A stretch of DNA of 22,096 nt from an uncultured Collinsella sp. (GTDB lineage: Bacteria; Actinomycetota; Coriobacteriia; Coriobacteriales; Coriobacteriaceae), in the NCBI GenBank assembly GCA_934655755.1, contig CAKUHA010000018.1, positions 1-22,096 on the forward strand, read 5' to 3'. Below are positions 1 to 8,263 of this stretch, piece after piece. The notes beneath the pieces were generated by a model. It made no database searches. It saw nothing but the letters and a program-made list of their open reading frames with translations, and was not told where the DNA came from. The number at the start of each line of letters is the position of its first letter. The stretch's first letter is position 1. The position numbers and the translations under genes are program-made.

Positions 1-168
1 GTTGCCGCCCTGCCCGACGAGGTCATCAAGCCGCTCGTCGCCACCATCCCGCTCGGCCGCATGGGCGAGCCCGAGGACGTCGCCAACGCCTTCGTCTTCC
101 TGGCAAGCGACATGTCCTCCTACGTCACAGGCGCCGTACTCCCCGTCGACGGAGCCGCCCGCTCCTAA
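1..168 (+). CDS. SDR family oxidoreductase, FabG-like (3' end only)
   Basis: Frame 1 is open from the window edge to a TAA at 166-168, giving the last 55 residues of a short-chain dehydrogenase/reductase. The motif [20 protein letters not shown] followed by a SSYVTG segment and a PVDGA end is the classic C-terminal substrate-side and dimer segment of FabG-like proteins. In the family these are NAD(P)H-dependent cytoplasmic enzymes, most often 3-oxoacyl-ACP reductase in fatty acid synthesis. The Rossmann motif and the Ser-Tyr-Lys catalytic residues lie before the window, so FabG cannot be separated from other SDRs here. The gene ends just before a bidirectional terminator shared with the convergent antiporter gene. 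The SDR call is firm; the exact substrate is not. Confidence 0.85.
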   Translation, partial: VAALPDEVIKPLVATIPLGRMGEPEDVANAFVFLASDMSSYVTGAVLPVDGAARS

Positions 169-213
169 AGGGCAGTGGGCTTTGACCTCAAACCTCAGCA
201 AGGCCTTATGCAA

Positions 214-252
214 AAGGCGCGCTGTCTGCATCGATCGCAGGCAGCGCGCCTT
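214..252. terminator. Bidirectional intrinsic terminator between fabG-like and antiporter genes
   Basis: A 16-bp stem (214-229 with 237-252) has a single G-T mismatch and a 7-nt loop. On the plus strand it is followed by TTCTTCTGTTT, and on the minus strand by TTTTG. It sits between the stops of two convergent genes, where a shared terminator is expected. Confidence 0.85.
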
Positions 253-290
253 CTTCTGTTTGAACGGAAACCGTATCCCGGTATTCCTTG

Positions 291-1853
291 CTACTTGCCG
301 TCGTCGTCCTCGGCTTCTTCTCGTGCGTAGAGCTCCAGCATGCGGCGGCGGTATTCGTGCACGGCGAGCTTGGCGCGCTCCAAGCGTCGGCGCTCACGCG
401 GGGTGAGCTTGCCGGGGTCGATCTCGTCGCCGTAAGTCTTTTCGGCCAGCAAATGGGCGGCGTCCACGATACGGGCATCGATATGCCCGCTTGCCGCCTC
501 GGCCGAGAGGCTGTCGGCAATGGAATCAAGGGTAGGTATGCCGTCGAACGCGCGGCCGTGACCGTGTGAGGTCAACAGCTCGTGCTCACGCGCGAGCAAG
601 CTCGCCAGATCGTGATGGGCGCGCAGAATATCGAGCGCGTCGGAAGGATGCCCGGCGACTTGTGCCACGGCGGCAACCGGCGCGGCATCGACCACGCGGT
701 AGAAGAGCTGGGCGAGCAGCGGCATCAAAAACACCGTGATGGCGCCGGCGGCAACCATGACCGAGGCAATGTCTTGCGAAAGCGCTCCGGCGTTGACGGC
801 CACGCTCGTCACGGCAACGATGATCGGAAGCGCCGTGGTGCAGTACAGGGCCACGGTAATGCGGCCATACGCCGAGACATCGCGTGTCTCGGGACAGATG
901 CTCATAGAGACAAGAATGGGCACGGCGCGGATGATGAGCAGCGCCACGATAAAGCCCACGAGCAGCCCGGGGCGCGACGCCACGGCAGTCAGGTCGATCT
1001 TTGCGCCCGATACGGTAAAGAACACGGGGATCAAAAAGCCATAGGCCAGGCCATCGAGCTTGGTCTCGAGCGTATGGTTGCCCTCGGGGATGATATAACG
1101 CAGGACAAAGCCGGCGGCAAAAGAACCCAACACGATGTCGAGATCGAAGATGGCCGAGAACGCCACGAGCGTGACCAAGATGAGCACCGTCAGGCGCACG
1201 AAGGTCTGCGACGTGGTGTCGGCGCGCTCCTCGACAAATGCAAAGAAGCGGCTGCCGACGCGCTTGGAGCGGCTCGGAACCACGGCCAGCAAAACGCAGA
1301 CTACCGCAAACAGACCCAAGATCACGAGCGTCTGAATGCCGGTGCGTGCAGACAGCAGCACCGACATGGCAAGCACGGGTCCGAGCTCGCCCCAGGTGCC
1401 GTACGCGAGAATCGAATCGCCCACGCGCGTGCCGGTGAGCGAGCGCTCGCGCATGATGGGCACGAGCGTGCCGAGCGCCGTCGAGGTAAGCGCGAGCGTC
1501 ACGGCGATACCGTCGAAATGACTGACCGAGAACCACGGTGTGAAGCGCACGGCAAGCCAGGCGATACCAAACGTGACGACCCACGTCGCCATGCCGTAGC
1601 GTCCTTCGACGCCCGTAATGTTCTTGGGGTCGATCTCAAAACCGGCGAGCAGGAACAAAAAGGCCAAGCCGAGCTCGGACACGAGCGAGACCTCGGCATC
1701 TACATGGATAACGCCGAGCATATGCGGCCCCAGCACCGCACCGAACACGAGCAAAAAGACCGTCTCGGGAACGGGCTTTCCGGGAATCGCCGAGGCGATA
1801 AAGGGACTTGCAAAGGCCACGAGCGCAATGATGGCGAGTGAAACGAATGCCAT
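291..1853 (-). CDS. Kef/NhaP-type cation:proton antiporter (CPA2), no RCK domain
   Basis: This 520-aa protein has about twelve hydrophobic segments over residues 1-395 and a charged cytoplasmic tail rich in Arg and Glu. The segment GLAFLFLLAGFEID near residue 62 is the hallmark of the Na+/H+ exchanger family (PF00999), as is the LTSTALGTLVPIM stretch. Members exchange Na+ or K+ for H+ across the cytoplasmic membrane for pH and ion homeostasis. Unlike full-length KefB/KefC, the tail shows no TrkA-N nucleotide-binding fold (no GxGxxG Rossmann motif), so gating by nucleotide or glutathione is not expected. The start is ATG at 1853, preceded by GAAAGG at 6-nt spacing. The gene is divergent from purL and convergent with the fabG-like gene. 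The ion specificity cannot be read from the sequence. Confidence 0.85.
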   Translation of the reverse strand: MAFVSLAIIALVAFASPFIASAIPGKPVPETVFLLVFGAVLGPHMLGVIHVDAEVSLVSELGLAFLFLLAGFEIDPKNITGVEGRYGMATWVVTFGIAWLAVRFTPWFSVSHFDGIAVTLALTSTALGTLVPIMRERSLTGTRVGDSILAYGTWGELGPVLAMSVLLSARTGIQTLVILGLFAVVCVLLAVVPSRSKRVGSRFFAFVEERADTTSQTFVRLTVLILVTLVAFSAIFDLDIVLGSFAAGFVLRYIIPEGNHTLETKLDGLAYGFLIPVFFTVSGAKIDLTAVASRPGLLVGFIVALLIIRAVPILVSMSICPETRDVSAYGRITVALYCTTALPIIVAVTSVAVNAGALSQDIASVMVAAGAITVFLMPLLAQLFYRVVDAAPVAAVAQVAGHPSDALDILRAHHDLASLLAREHELLTSHGHGRAFDGIPTLDSIADSLSAEAASGHIDARIVDAAHLLAEKTYGDEIDPGKLTPRERRRLERAKLAVHEYRRRMLELYAREEAEDDDGK

Positions 1854-1922
1854 GTGATGCCTTTCTCTTGTTTGCGCTTCACTGTAGCACCCTCGCCGTC
1901 CTCAACGCGCCGCGAGCTGTCG

Positions 1923-1928
1923 TATCAT
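1923..1928 (+). promoter_or_regulatory. Candidate -10 element for purL
   Basis: TATCAT lies about 110 nt before the chosen purL start, in the 184-nt gap shared with the divergent antiporter gene. No convincing -35 hexamer sits 16-18 nt upstream. A start site near 1935 would exclude the upstream in-frame ATG at 1930 as the initiation codon. The same bases read TATGAT one position over on the minus strand, so back-to-back use is possible. Confidence 0.35.
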
Positions 1929-2037
1929 AGTGAGGTTTACAAACATGTGGCTCAAGGCGACCGCGAGGCTTGCCCCGCAAACCGACCGCTGCCGCATACC
2001 GTACCGTACGCCCAACCGATCAGGAAGGCAGGAACCA

Positions 2038-5000
2038 ATGGTCTCTCGTATCTACGTGGAGAAGAAACCCGGGTTCGACGTCGAGGCTCAGCAGCTCAAG
2101 GGCGAGCTGACCGAGATTCTCGGCATTAAGGGCATCGAGGCCCTGAGGATCATCAACCGCTACGACGTCGAGGGCATCGACGAGGAGCTCTTCCGCTCCT
2201 GCGTGCCGACCGTCTTTAGCGAGCCCCAGGTCGATGTGACCTATGACGAGCTCCCCGCAAGCGATGGCGCCGTCTTTGCCGTCGAATTCCTGCCTGGCCA
2301 GTTTGACCAGCGCGCCGACTCCGCCAGCGAATGCGTGCAGCTCATCAGCCAGGGCGAGCGCCCCGCCGTGCGTTCCGCCAAGGTCTATATGATCTCGGGC
2401 GACTTGGACGAGGCCGCCATCGAGGCTATCAAGCACTACGTGGTGAACCCCGTCGAGGCCCGCATCGCCTCGCTCGACCTGCCCGAGACGCTGCACATGG
2501 AGACCCCCGAGCCCCAGCCCGTCGAGGTGCTCGACGGCTTCCGCGAGCTCGACGAGGCCGGCCTTGCCGCCTTTATCGCCGAGCGCGGCCTTGCCATGGA
2601 CGAGGCGGACATCGCCTTCTGCCAGCAGTACTTCCGCGATGAAGATCGCGACCCCACCATCACCGAGATCCGCGTGATCGACACTTATTGGTCCGACCAC
2701 TGCCGCCACACCACCTTCGGCACCGTCCTGGATGACGTGACGATCGACGACGCCGTGGTGCAGCAGGCCTTCGACCGCTACATGGAGATGCGCCACGAGC
2801 TCGGTCGCGACGCCAAACCCGTCTGCCTTATGGACATGGGCACCATCGGCGCCAAGTACCTTAAGAAGACCGGCGTCATGACCGACGTCGACGAGTCCGA
2901 GGAGATCAACGCCTGCACTGTCAAGGTGAAGGTCGATGTCGACGGCGAGGAGCAGGACTGGCTGTTCCTGTTTAAGAACGAGACCCACAACCACCCGACC
3001 GAGATCGAGCCCTTTGGCGGTGCCGCCACCTGCGTGGGCGGCGCCATCCGCGACCCGCTCTCGGGCCGCAGCTACGTGTACCAGGCCATGCGCGTCACCG
3101 GCGCCGGCGACCCCACCGTCCCCGTGTCCGAGACGCTCGAGGGCAAGCTGCCGCAGCGCAAGCTCGTGACCACCGCTGCCGCCGGCTACTCCAGCTACGG
3201 CAACCAGATCGGCCTTGCCACCGGCCAGGTCAACGAGCTCTACCACCCCGGCTACGTGGCCAAGCGCATGGAGGTCGGCGCCGTCGTGGGCGCTACCCCG
3301 GCCAACCACGTGCGCCGCGAGTGCCCCGCCCCCACCGACAAGATCATCCTGCTGGGCGGCCGTACCGGCCGTGACGGCATCGGTGGCGCCACCGGTTCCT
3401 CCAAGACCCAAAACACCGAGTCCATCGAGACCTCGGGTGCCGAGGTCCAGAAGGGCAACGCCCCGGTCGAGCGTAAGCTGCAGCGTCTGTTCCGCCGCGG
3501 CGATGCCTGCCGCCTGATCAAGCGCTGCAACGACTTTGGCGCCGGCGGCGTCTCGGTCGCCGTGGGCGAGCTTGCCGACGGCCTGTATGTCGACCTGGAC
3601 ACCGTGACCAAGAAGTACGACGGCCTAGACGGCACCGAGCTCGCCATCTCCGAGTCCCAGGAGCGCATGGCTTGTGCCGTCGCCGACGGTGACGTCGAGG
3701 AGTTCATGGGCTATGCCGCTGAGGAGAACCTCGAGGCGACCGTTATCGCCGAGGTTACCGCCGAGCCGCGCATGCGCATGGCATGGAACGGCGTCGCCAT
3801 CGTCGACCTGTCCCGCGAGTTCCTCAACTCCAACGGTGCGCCCAAGCACCAGGTCGCCCACGTCTGCGCCCGCAGCGTGTGGCAGCCCAGCTGGGCCGGC
3901 ACCACGCTTGCCGAGCGCATGACCTCGCTCGTCACCGACCTCAACGTCGCCTCCAACAAGGGCCTGTCCGAGCGCTTCGACTCCACCATCGGCGCCGCAA
4001 CCGTACTCATGCCCTTTGGCGGCAAGACGCAGCTCACCCCGAGCTCGGCCATGGTCGCCAAGTTCCCCGTGGACGGCGAGACCACCACGGCGAGCGCTAT
4101 GGCTTGGGGCTTCAACCCCTACCTGATGGAAGCCGACCAGTTTGCAGGCGCCTACCTGTCCGTGGTCGAGTCCATCGCCAAGCTCGTAGCCGCCGGCTTT
4201 GAGCACAAGCGCGCCTACCTCTCCTTCCAGGAGTATTTCGAGCGCCTGCGCACCGAGGCCGAGCGCTGGGGCAAGCCCATGGCAGCAGTACTCGGCGCCC
4301 TCATGGCCCAGGTCGACCTGGGCGCCGGCGCCATCGGCGGCAAGGATTCCATGAGCGGCTCGTTTGAGGACGAGGCCGGCGAGCTCAACGTTCCGCCGAC
4401 CCTGATCAGCTTCGCTGTCGCCGTTGGCCGCGCAGCGCGCGCCGTCTCCCCCGAGTTCAAGGGCCTGACGCACCGCGTCGTCCGTATCGCCCCCGCCACC
4501 TACGGCGAGGACTACCGCCCCGACGCCCAGCAGCTGCTCGCCGCATTCGATGCCGTCGAGGCGCTCACCGCCACCGGTGACGCCCTGGCCGTCTCCACGC
4601 CCGGCTACGGCTGCGGCGCCGAGAGCCTCTTTAAGATGTGCGTCGGTAACCAGATCGGTATCGAGCTTGCCGAGGATGTGGACGTGGAGAGCCTCTTCAC
4701 CCCGCTCTATGGCAGCTTTATCGTCGAGCTCGCCGAGGACGCCGAGCTGCCCGAGGTCGCCGACGGCGTTGTCGTCGAGCCCCTCGGCACCACCGTCGAG
4801 GGCTATGTCATCGACACCGGCTCCGAGGTCATCGAGCTCTCCGAGCTCCAGGAGGCCTGGGAGAGCGGCATCGAGGGCGTCTTTGCCTACCGCAGCGCCG
4901 GCGAGACTGCCGAGGTCGAGACCATCGACTTCCGCGCCAAGGATATCCATGTGTACGGTGGCGCCAAGATCGCCCGCCCGCGCGTGGTCATCCCCGTGTT

Positions 5001-5784
5001 CCCCGGCAACAACTGCGAGTACGACAGCGCCCGCGCCTTCCGCGCTGCCGGTGCGGAGGCCGATACCTTCGTGATCAACAACCTCACGCCCGAGGCCGTC
5101 GCCGAGAGCACCCATGAACTTGCACGCCGCATCCGCGAGAGCCAGATCGTCATGATCCCCGGCGGCTTCTCGGGCGGCGACGAGCCCGACGGCTCCGCCA
5201 AGTTCATCACGGCGTTCTTCCGCGCCCCCGAGGTCACCGAGGCCGTCCGCGACCTGCTCAAGGCCCGCGATGGCCTGATGCTGGGCATCTGCAACGGCTT
5301 CCAGGCCCTGATCAAGCTCGGCCTGGTGCCCTACGGCGACATCGTCGACGCCACACCCGATGCGCCCACGCTGACGTTCAACACCATCGGCCGTCACCAG
5401 AGCCGTCTGGTGCGCACCCGTATCTCGTCCAACCTGTCCCCGTGGCTGTCGCAGTGCAGCCTCGACGACCCCTACACCGTCGCCATCAGCCACGGCGAGG
5501 GCCGCTTTGTCGCCAACGACGAAGTGCTCGCCCAGCTCATCGCCAACGGCCAGGTCGCCACGCAGTACGTGGGCGAGGACGGCAAGCCCAGCATGGATCT
5601 TTCCGTCAACCCCAACGGCTCCGCGCTCGCCATCGAGGGCATCACGAGCCCCGATGGCCGTGTCCTGGGCAAGATGGGCCACGCCGAGCGTCGCGGCGAC
5701 AACCTGTACCGCAACGTGCCCGAGCATGTCCCCGGCGATAAGTTCATGCCGATCTTCGAGAGCGGCGTAGCCTACTTCGCTTAA
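2038..5784 (+). CDS. purL: Phosphoribosylformylglycinamidine synthase, single-chain
   Basis: This 1248-aa protein converts FGAR, glutamine and ATP to FGAM, the fourth step of de novo purine synthesis in the cytosol. The N-terminal part leads into the FGAM synthase core with the nucleotide-binding motif FKNETHNHPTEIEPFGGA, followed by two AIRS-like halves. The C-terminal part is a class I glutamine amidotransferase with LGICNGFQ (nucleophile Cys1085) and ISHGEGRF (His1152, Glu1154). The length and single-chain layout match the Clostridia/Streptococcus type of large PurL rather than the PurS/PurL/PurQ set. The reading frame is open back to an ATG at 1930, but the start at 2038 is preferred: AGGAAGG at 2022-2028 precedes it, and the extra 36 residues look like translated leader. 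A strong terminator follows. No purine riboswitch was recognised upstream. Confidence 0.97.
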   Translation: MVSRIYVEKKPGFDVEAQQLKGELTEILGIKGIEALRIINRYDVEGIDEELFRSCVPTVFSEPQVDVTYDELPASDGAVFAVEFLPGQFDQRADSASECVQLISQGERPAVRSAKVYMISGDLDEAAIEAIKHYVVNPVEARIASLDLPETLHMETPEPQPVEVLDGFRELDEAGLAAFIAERGLAMDEADIAFCQQYFRDEDRDPTITEIRVIDTYWSDHCRHTTFGTVLDDVTIDDAVVQQAFDRYMEMRHELGRDAKPVCLMDMGTIGAKYLKKTGVMTDVDESEEINACTVKVKVDVDGEEQDWLFLFKNETHNHPTEIEPFGGAATCVGGAIRDPLSGRSYVYQAMRVTGAGDPTVPVSETLEGKLPQRKLVTTAAAGYSSYGNQIGLATGQVNELYHPGYVAKRMEVGAVVGATPANHVRRECPAPTDKIILLGGRTGRDGIGGATGSSKTQNTESIETSGAEVQKGNAPVERKLQRLFRRGDACRLIKRCNDFGAGGVSVAVGELADGLYVDLDTVTKKYDGLDGTELAISESQERMACAVADGDVEEFMGYAAEENLEATVIAEVTAEPRMRMAWNGVAIVDLSREFLNSNGAPKHQVAHVCARSVWQPSWAGTTLAERMTSLVTDLNVASNKGLSERFDSTIGAATVLMPFGGKTQLTPSSAMVAKFPVDGETTTASAMAWGFNPYLMEADQFAGAYLSVVESIAKLVAAGFEHKRAYLSFQEYFERLRTEAERWGKPMAAVLGALMAQVDLGAGAIGGKDSMSGSFEDEAGELNVPPTLISFAVAVGRAARAVSPEFKGLTHRVVRIAPATYGEDYRPDAQQLLAAFDAVEALTATGDALAVSTPGYGCGAESLFKMCVGNQIGIELAEDVDVESLFTPLYGSFIVELAEDAELPEVADGVVVEPLGTTVEGYVIDTGSEVIELSELQEAWESGIEGVFAYRSAGETAEVETIDFRAKDIHVYGGAKIARPRVVIPVFPGNNCEYDSARAFRAAGAEADTFVINNLTPEAVAESTHELARRIRESQIVMIPGGFSGGDEPDGSAKFITAFFRAPEVTEAVRDLLKARDGLMLGICNGFQALIKLGLVPYGDIVDATPDAPTLTFNTIGRHQSRLVRTRISSNLSPWLSQCSLDDPYTVAISHGEGRFVANDEVLAQLIANGQVATQYVGEDGKPSMDLSVNPNGSALAIEGITSPDGRVLGKMGHAERRGDNLYRNVPEHVPGDKFMPIFESGVAYFA

Positions 5785-5821
5785 AGTTCTCCCATCGGGT
5801 ACAATCCCCTCGGGTAACAAC

Positions 5822-5858
5822 ACCCGCCACCGGCGTCGCCGGTGGCGGGTTCTTTTTT
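5822..5858 (+). terminator. Intrinsic terminator after purL
   Basis: A GC-rich hairpin (5822-5833 with 5839-5850, perfect 12 bp, 5-nt loop) is followed directly by TTCTTTTTT. It is the strongest plus-strand terminator in the window. It ends only about 25 nt before the next start codon, so the EamA gene either initiates upstream of it and reads through, or uses a promoter that overlaps it. Confidence 0.93.
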
Positions 5859-5883
5859 GCTTCGTGTATGTAGGAAGGTCATC

Positions 5884-6819
5884 ATGGAAAGCCGTAAGCC
5901 GTATCTCGCCACCCTGCCCGGACTCATCCTGGGCTGCCTCATTTGCTGTGCGCTCTGGGGATCGGCTTTTCCCTGCATCAAGATCGGCTACGCGCTCTTT
6001 GGCATCCCCGCGCACGATAGCGCCTCGCAGCTCCTCTTTGCGGGCCTGCGGTTCACCCTTGCCGGCATGCTGGTTATTGTTGGCATGAGCGCGGCCCAGC
6101 GCCGCCCGCTTGTTCCGCAGGCGCGCGATATCAAGCCCATCTGCATCTTGTCGCTCTTCCAGACCATCGGTCAGTACTTCTTTTTCTATCTTGGCCTCTC
6201 GCGCGCCAGCGCCATGTCGAGCTCCATCATCGAGGCCAGCGCCAACTTCCTAGCCATCCTCTTTGCCGCCCTGGCGTTTCGCACCGAAAAGCTCGATGCG
6301 GCCAAGGTGCTCGGCTGCGTGCTGGGCTTTGCCGGCGTCGCGCTCGTCAACCTTTCGGGCGCAGATGGCACCTTTGGCTTCACGCTCGACGGCGAGGGAT
6401 TTATCCTGGCGTCCACCGTCGCAGGCGCCCTTTCGACCTGCCTCATCGGCATCTTCTCGCGCGAGCACGACGGCGTTTTGCTTGCCGGCTGGCAGTTTTT
6501 AGTCGGCGGCCTGGCCCTCACCGCCATCGGCTTTTTGATGGGCGGCGCGCTCTTCCCCACGGCGATCGTCCCCGCCATCGCTCTCATCATCTACATGGCG
6601 CTTATCTCCGCGGTCGCCTACTCGCTGTGGTCGCGCCTGCTTGCCGTCAACCCCGTCAGTCGCGTCTCGGTCTTTGGCTTTATGAACCCGGTCTTCGGTG
6701 TGCTGCTGAGCGCACTGCTGCTCGGCGAGGGCGCTGGCACGAGCCCCGTTACCGTCATGGTCGCCCTGCTGTTGGTCTGCGGCGGCATCATCATCGTCAA
6801 TAAACCCAAAAAAGCCTAG
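5884..6819 (+). CDS. EamA/DMT-family transporter
   Basis: This 311-aa polytopic membrane protein has about ten hydrophobic segments arranged as two EamA repeats (PF00892), roughly residues 10-145 and 160-305. Typical features are the ALWGSAFPCIKIG segment in helix 1, the SSIIEASANFLAILFAALAF stretch at the end of repeat 1, and FGFMNPVFGVLLSALLLGEG in repeat 2. Family members export or import small metabolites such as amino acids, purines or precursors by a drug/metabolite-transporter fold; the substrate cannot be assigned. The start at 5884 is chosen because AGGAAGG lies just ahead and residues 1-14 of the longer frame would begin inside the purL terminator. Its position after purL hints at purine-related export, but that is only suggestive. 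Confidence 0.88.
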   Translation: MESRKPYLATLPGLILGCLICCALWGSAFPCIKIGYALFGIPAHDSASQLLFAGLRFTLAGMLVIVGMSAAQRRPLVPQARDIKPICILSLFQTIGQYFFFYLGLSRASAMSSSIIEASANFLAILFAALAFRTEKLDAAKVLGCVLGFAGVALVNLSGADGTFGFTLDGEGFILASTVAGALSTCLIGIFSREHDGVLLAGWQFLVGGLALTAIGFLMGGALFPTAIVPAIALIIYMALISAVAYSLWSRLLAVNPVSRVSVFGFMNPVFGVLLSALLLGEGAGTSPVTVMVALLLVCGGIIIVNKPKKA

Positions 6820-6889
6820 CGAGCTGCCGCGTTCCGAGAAAAAGACGAGGCGCATCTTCGACAGCCGCCACTAATCCCGCCAACGCAAA

Positions 6890-6931
6890 AGGGGCGCGCG
6901 GCCATCAATGCGGTCGTGCGCCCCTATTTTT
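6890..6931. terminator. Bidirectional terminator between EamA and GGDEF genes
   Basis: A 14-bp stem (6890-6903 with 6912-6925, two wobble pairs) has an 8-nt loop. It is flanked by ATTTTT on the right and AAAA on the left, so it can stop transcription from both convergent genes. It ends one base before the GGDEF stop codon. Confidence 0.85.
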
Positions 6932-8074
6932 CTAGCGTACCTGAACGCCGGCTTTCTTCTTCTCGCCCTTGACGCGATAGAGCTCCGCATCGGCGGCGCG
7001 AAGCAAATCTTGCCAGGTATCGACCCCATCGCCAACCCGCGCGTAACCGATAGACATCTGCAACAGATACGGCACCTCGGCGCGGGCGAGTTCCTCGTCA
7101 ATCGCTGCGCACAGGCCTGCGATCTCCTGCTCCGTTGCCGCTTTCTGGAGCACCACGAACTCATCACCGCCATAACGTGCGATAAAACCGCCAGACGTCG
7201 AGCAAACGTCCTTGAGCGCGGCAGAGACAACCTGAAGGGCATGGTCGCCTTCCACATGTCCATAATGGTCGTTAATCTGCTTAAAGCCATCGGCATCCAT
7301 CATAAGCAGATACACATCGTCAGCTTGATCAGCATTTGAGAACAGCGACAGCATATAGGTCTCAAAGCGGTTGCGATTGTTGAGGCCAGTCAACGGGTCG
7401 GTCGAGATCAGCTGCTCCTGGTAAACGATATAGAGCAGCAAAATGCTAATCATTATGCCGACGCAAAGACCGGGCACCGAAAATGCGACCTGAAAGGTGC
7501 CGCCCACCAGGGCGGGAATAGCAAAGAACGCCAAGGTGCGATAGATGGCCTTCTTTTGCAGGCTTTCGACTTTTCGAGCATGGACAAAGGCATGCAGGGA
7601 CGTATATATGACGTAGCAGTAGCTAACAATAGGCTGAATCATATAAGCTGCGCCGCGACGATATGCACCCTGCGCATCGATATAGAACAACGCATGTGTC
7701 CAGCAGCTCGTAAACGCCAACACGACCACCAGCACCGTTGGAAGCGTCACGAGCACCACCCTGGAGCGTGTGGTCAGAAGTCGAGATCCCTGCATCGTCT
7801 CGGAATAGATGAACCATATGAGGCACGCGATGGCAAACAGCGAAAACGAAACCGCGTTGGAAATCCAGTTGGCAGCGATACCCACGGAGGTGTTGACCCC
7901 GTCTGAGAGCGTCCAGGTCATATCGAAGAAAATGTACGCGGCAGACGTGTAGCCCAGCATGCTGAACAAAAGCTGCTGAGTGCTCGAGAACAAGGAGCGA
8001 CGGCTTCGTGCGGCAAGCCCGATAAGAATAATCATGCACAGCATAAATATCTCGATCTTGAGCGCCTTAACCAC
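6932..8074 (-). CDS. Membrane-bound diguanylate cyclase (GGDEF domain)
   Basis: This 380-aa protein has six or seven N-terminal membrane segments (residues 5-222) and a C-terminal GGDEF domain (about 225-380). The intact signature RYGGDEF begins near residue 300, and DPLTGLNNRNRF and MDADGFKQINDHYGH supply the conserved metal- and substrate-binding elements. The domain should therefore make c-di-GMP from two GTP at the inner face of the membrane. The position of the allosteric I-site (RxxD before FIARY) reads TSGG, so product feedback inhibition is probably absent. No EAL or HD-GYP domain is attached. The start codon is GTG, with a GAGGGG element about 11 nt ahead. The membrane sensor resembles no module I can name. 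Its leader contains two hairpins, described separately. Confidence 0.9.
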   Translation of the reverse strand: MVKALKIEIFMLCMIILIGLAARSRRSLFSSTQQLLFSMLGYTSAAYIFFDMTWTLSDGVNTSVGIAANWISNAVSFSLFAIACLIWFIYSETMQGSRLLTTRSRVVLVTLPTVLVVVLAFTSCWTHALFYIDAQGAYRRGAAYMIQPIVSYCYVIYTSLHAFVHARKVESLQKKAIYRTLAFFAIPALVGGTFQVAFSVPGLCVGIMISILLLYIVYQEQLISTDPLTGLNNRNRFETYMLSLFSNADQADDVYLLMMDADGFKQINDHYGHVEGDHALQVVSAALKDVCSTSGGFIARYGGDEFVVLQKAATEQEIAGLCAAIDEELARAEVPYLLQMSIGYARVGDGVDTWQDLLRAADAELYRVKGEKKKAGVQVR

Positions 8075-8164
8075 TAGGTTCCATCCCCTCTATATCCAAG
8101 TGGCCAGAATCGCCCGAGTCATGCCCGGGCACCAAACACCCCTTACTCCGCAGGGGTAAAGGGA

Positions 8165-8173
8165 ATAATAGCA
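8165..8173 (-). promoter_or_regulatory. Candidate extended -10 promoter for the GGDEF gene
   Basis: On the minus strand the bases read TGCTATTAT, an extended -10 element. Transcription from near 8158 would give a leader of about 84 nt before the GTG start. The element directly abuts the long hairpin at 8173-8218, so the same bases could instead be the weak T-tract of a terminator. No -35 match was seen. Confidence 0.4.
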
Positions 8174-8218
8174 GAGCGTCCGAATGGCTCTGGATAACAG
8201 ATGCCGTTCGGACGCTCT
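8173..8218 (-). terminator. Long hairpin downstream of kdgT-like gene, likely terminator
   Basis: A perfect 12-bp stem (8173-8184 with 8207-8218) continues inward through GGC/GCC (8186-8188, 8203-8205) and TCTG/CAGA (8189-8192, 8198-8201), closing on a 5-nt loop. On the minus strand it is followed by GCTATTATT, a weak tract. It lies about 45 nt past the permease stop. Confidence 0.6.
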
Positions 8219-8263
8219 GATGGCGCGAATTGCACGCGCCGTTTCATTGATTCGCAGAGACGA

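Noticed and set aside
582..1841. 419-codon plus-strand frame opposite the antiporter gene
   Set aside because: It is a His/Arg/Gly/Asp-rich shadow of a hydrophobic membrane protein gene, with no recognisable domain.
1930..2037. 36-residue N-terminal extension of PurL from ATG 1930
   Set aside because: The ribosome site and family alignment favour ATG 2038. The candidate -10 at 1923-1928 would place the transcript start after 1930.
3625..6015. 796-codon open frame on the minus strand opposite purL (and a 463-codon one at 2020-3411)
   Set aside because: Composition is dominated by G, A, D, V and L, as expected from the complement of GC-rich codons. It covers the highly conserved purL, and no domain or ribosome site supports it.
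8075..8164. c-di-GMP riboswitch ahead of the GGDEF gene
   Set aside because: The conserved core of class I or class II c-di-GMP aptamers was not seen; only generic hairpins are present.
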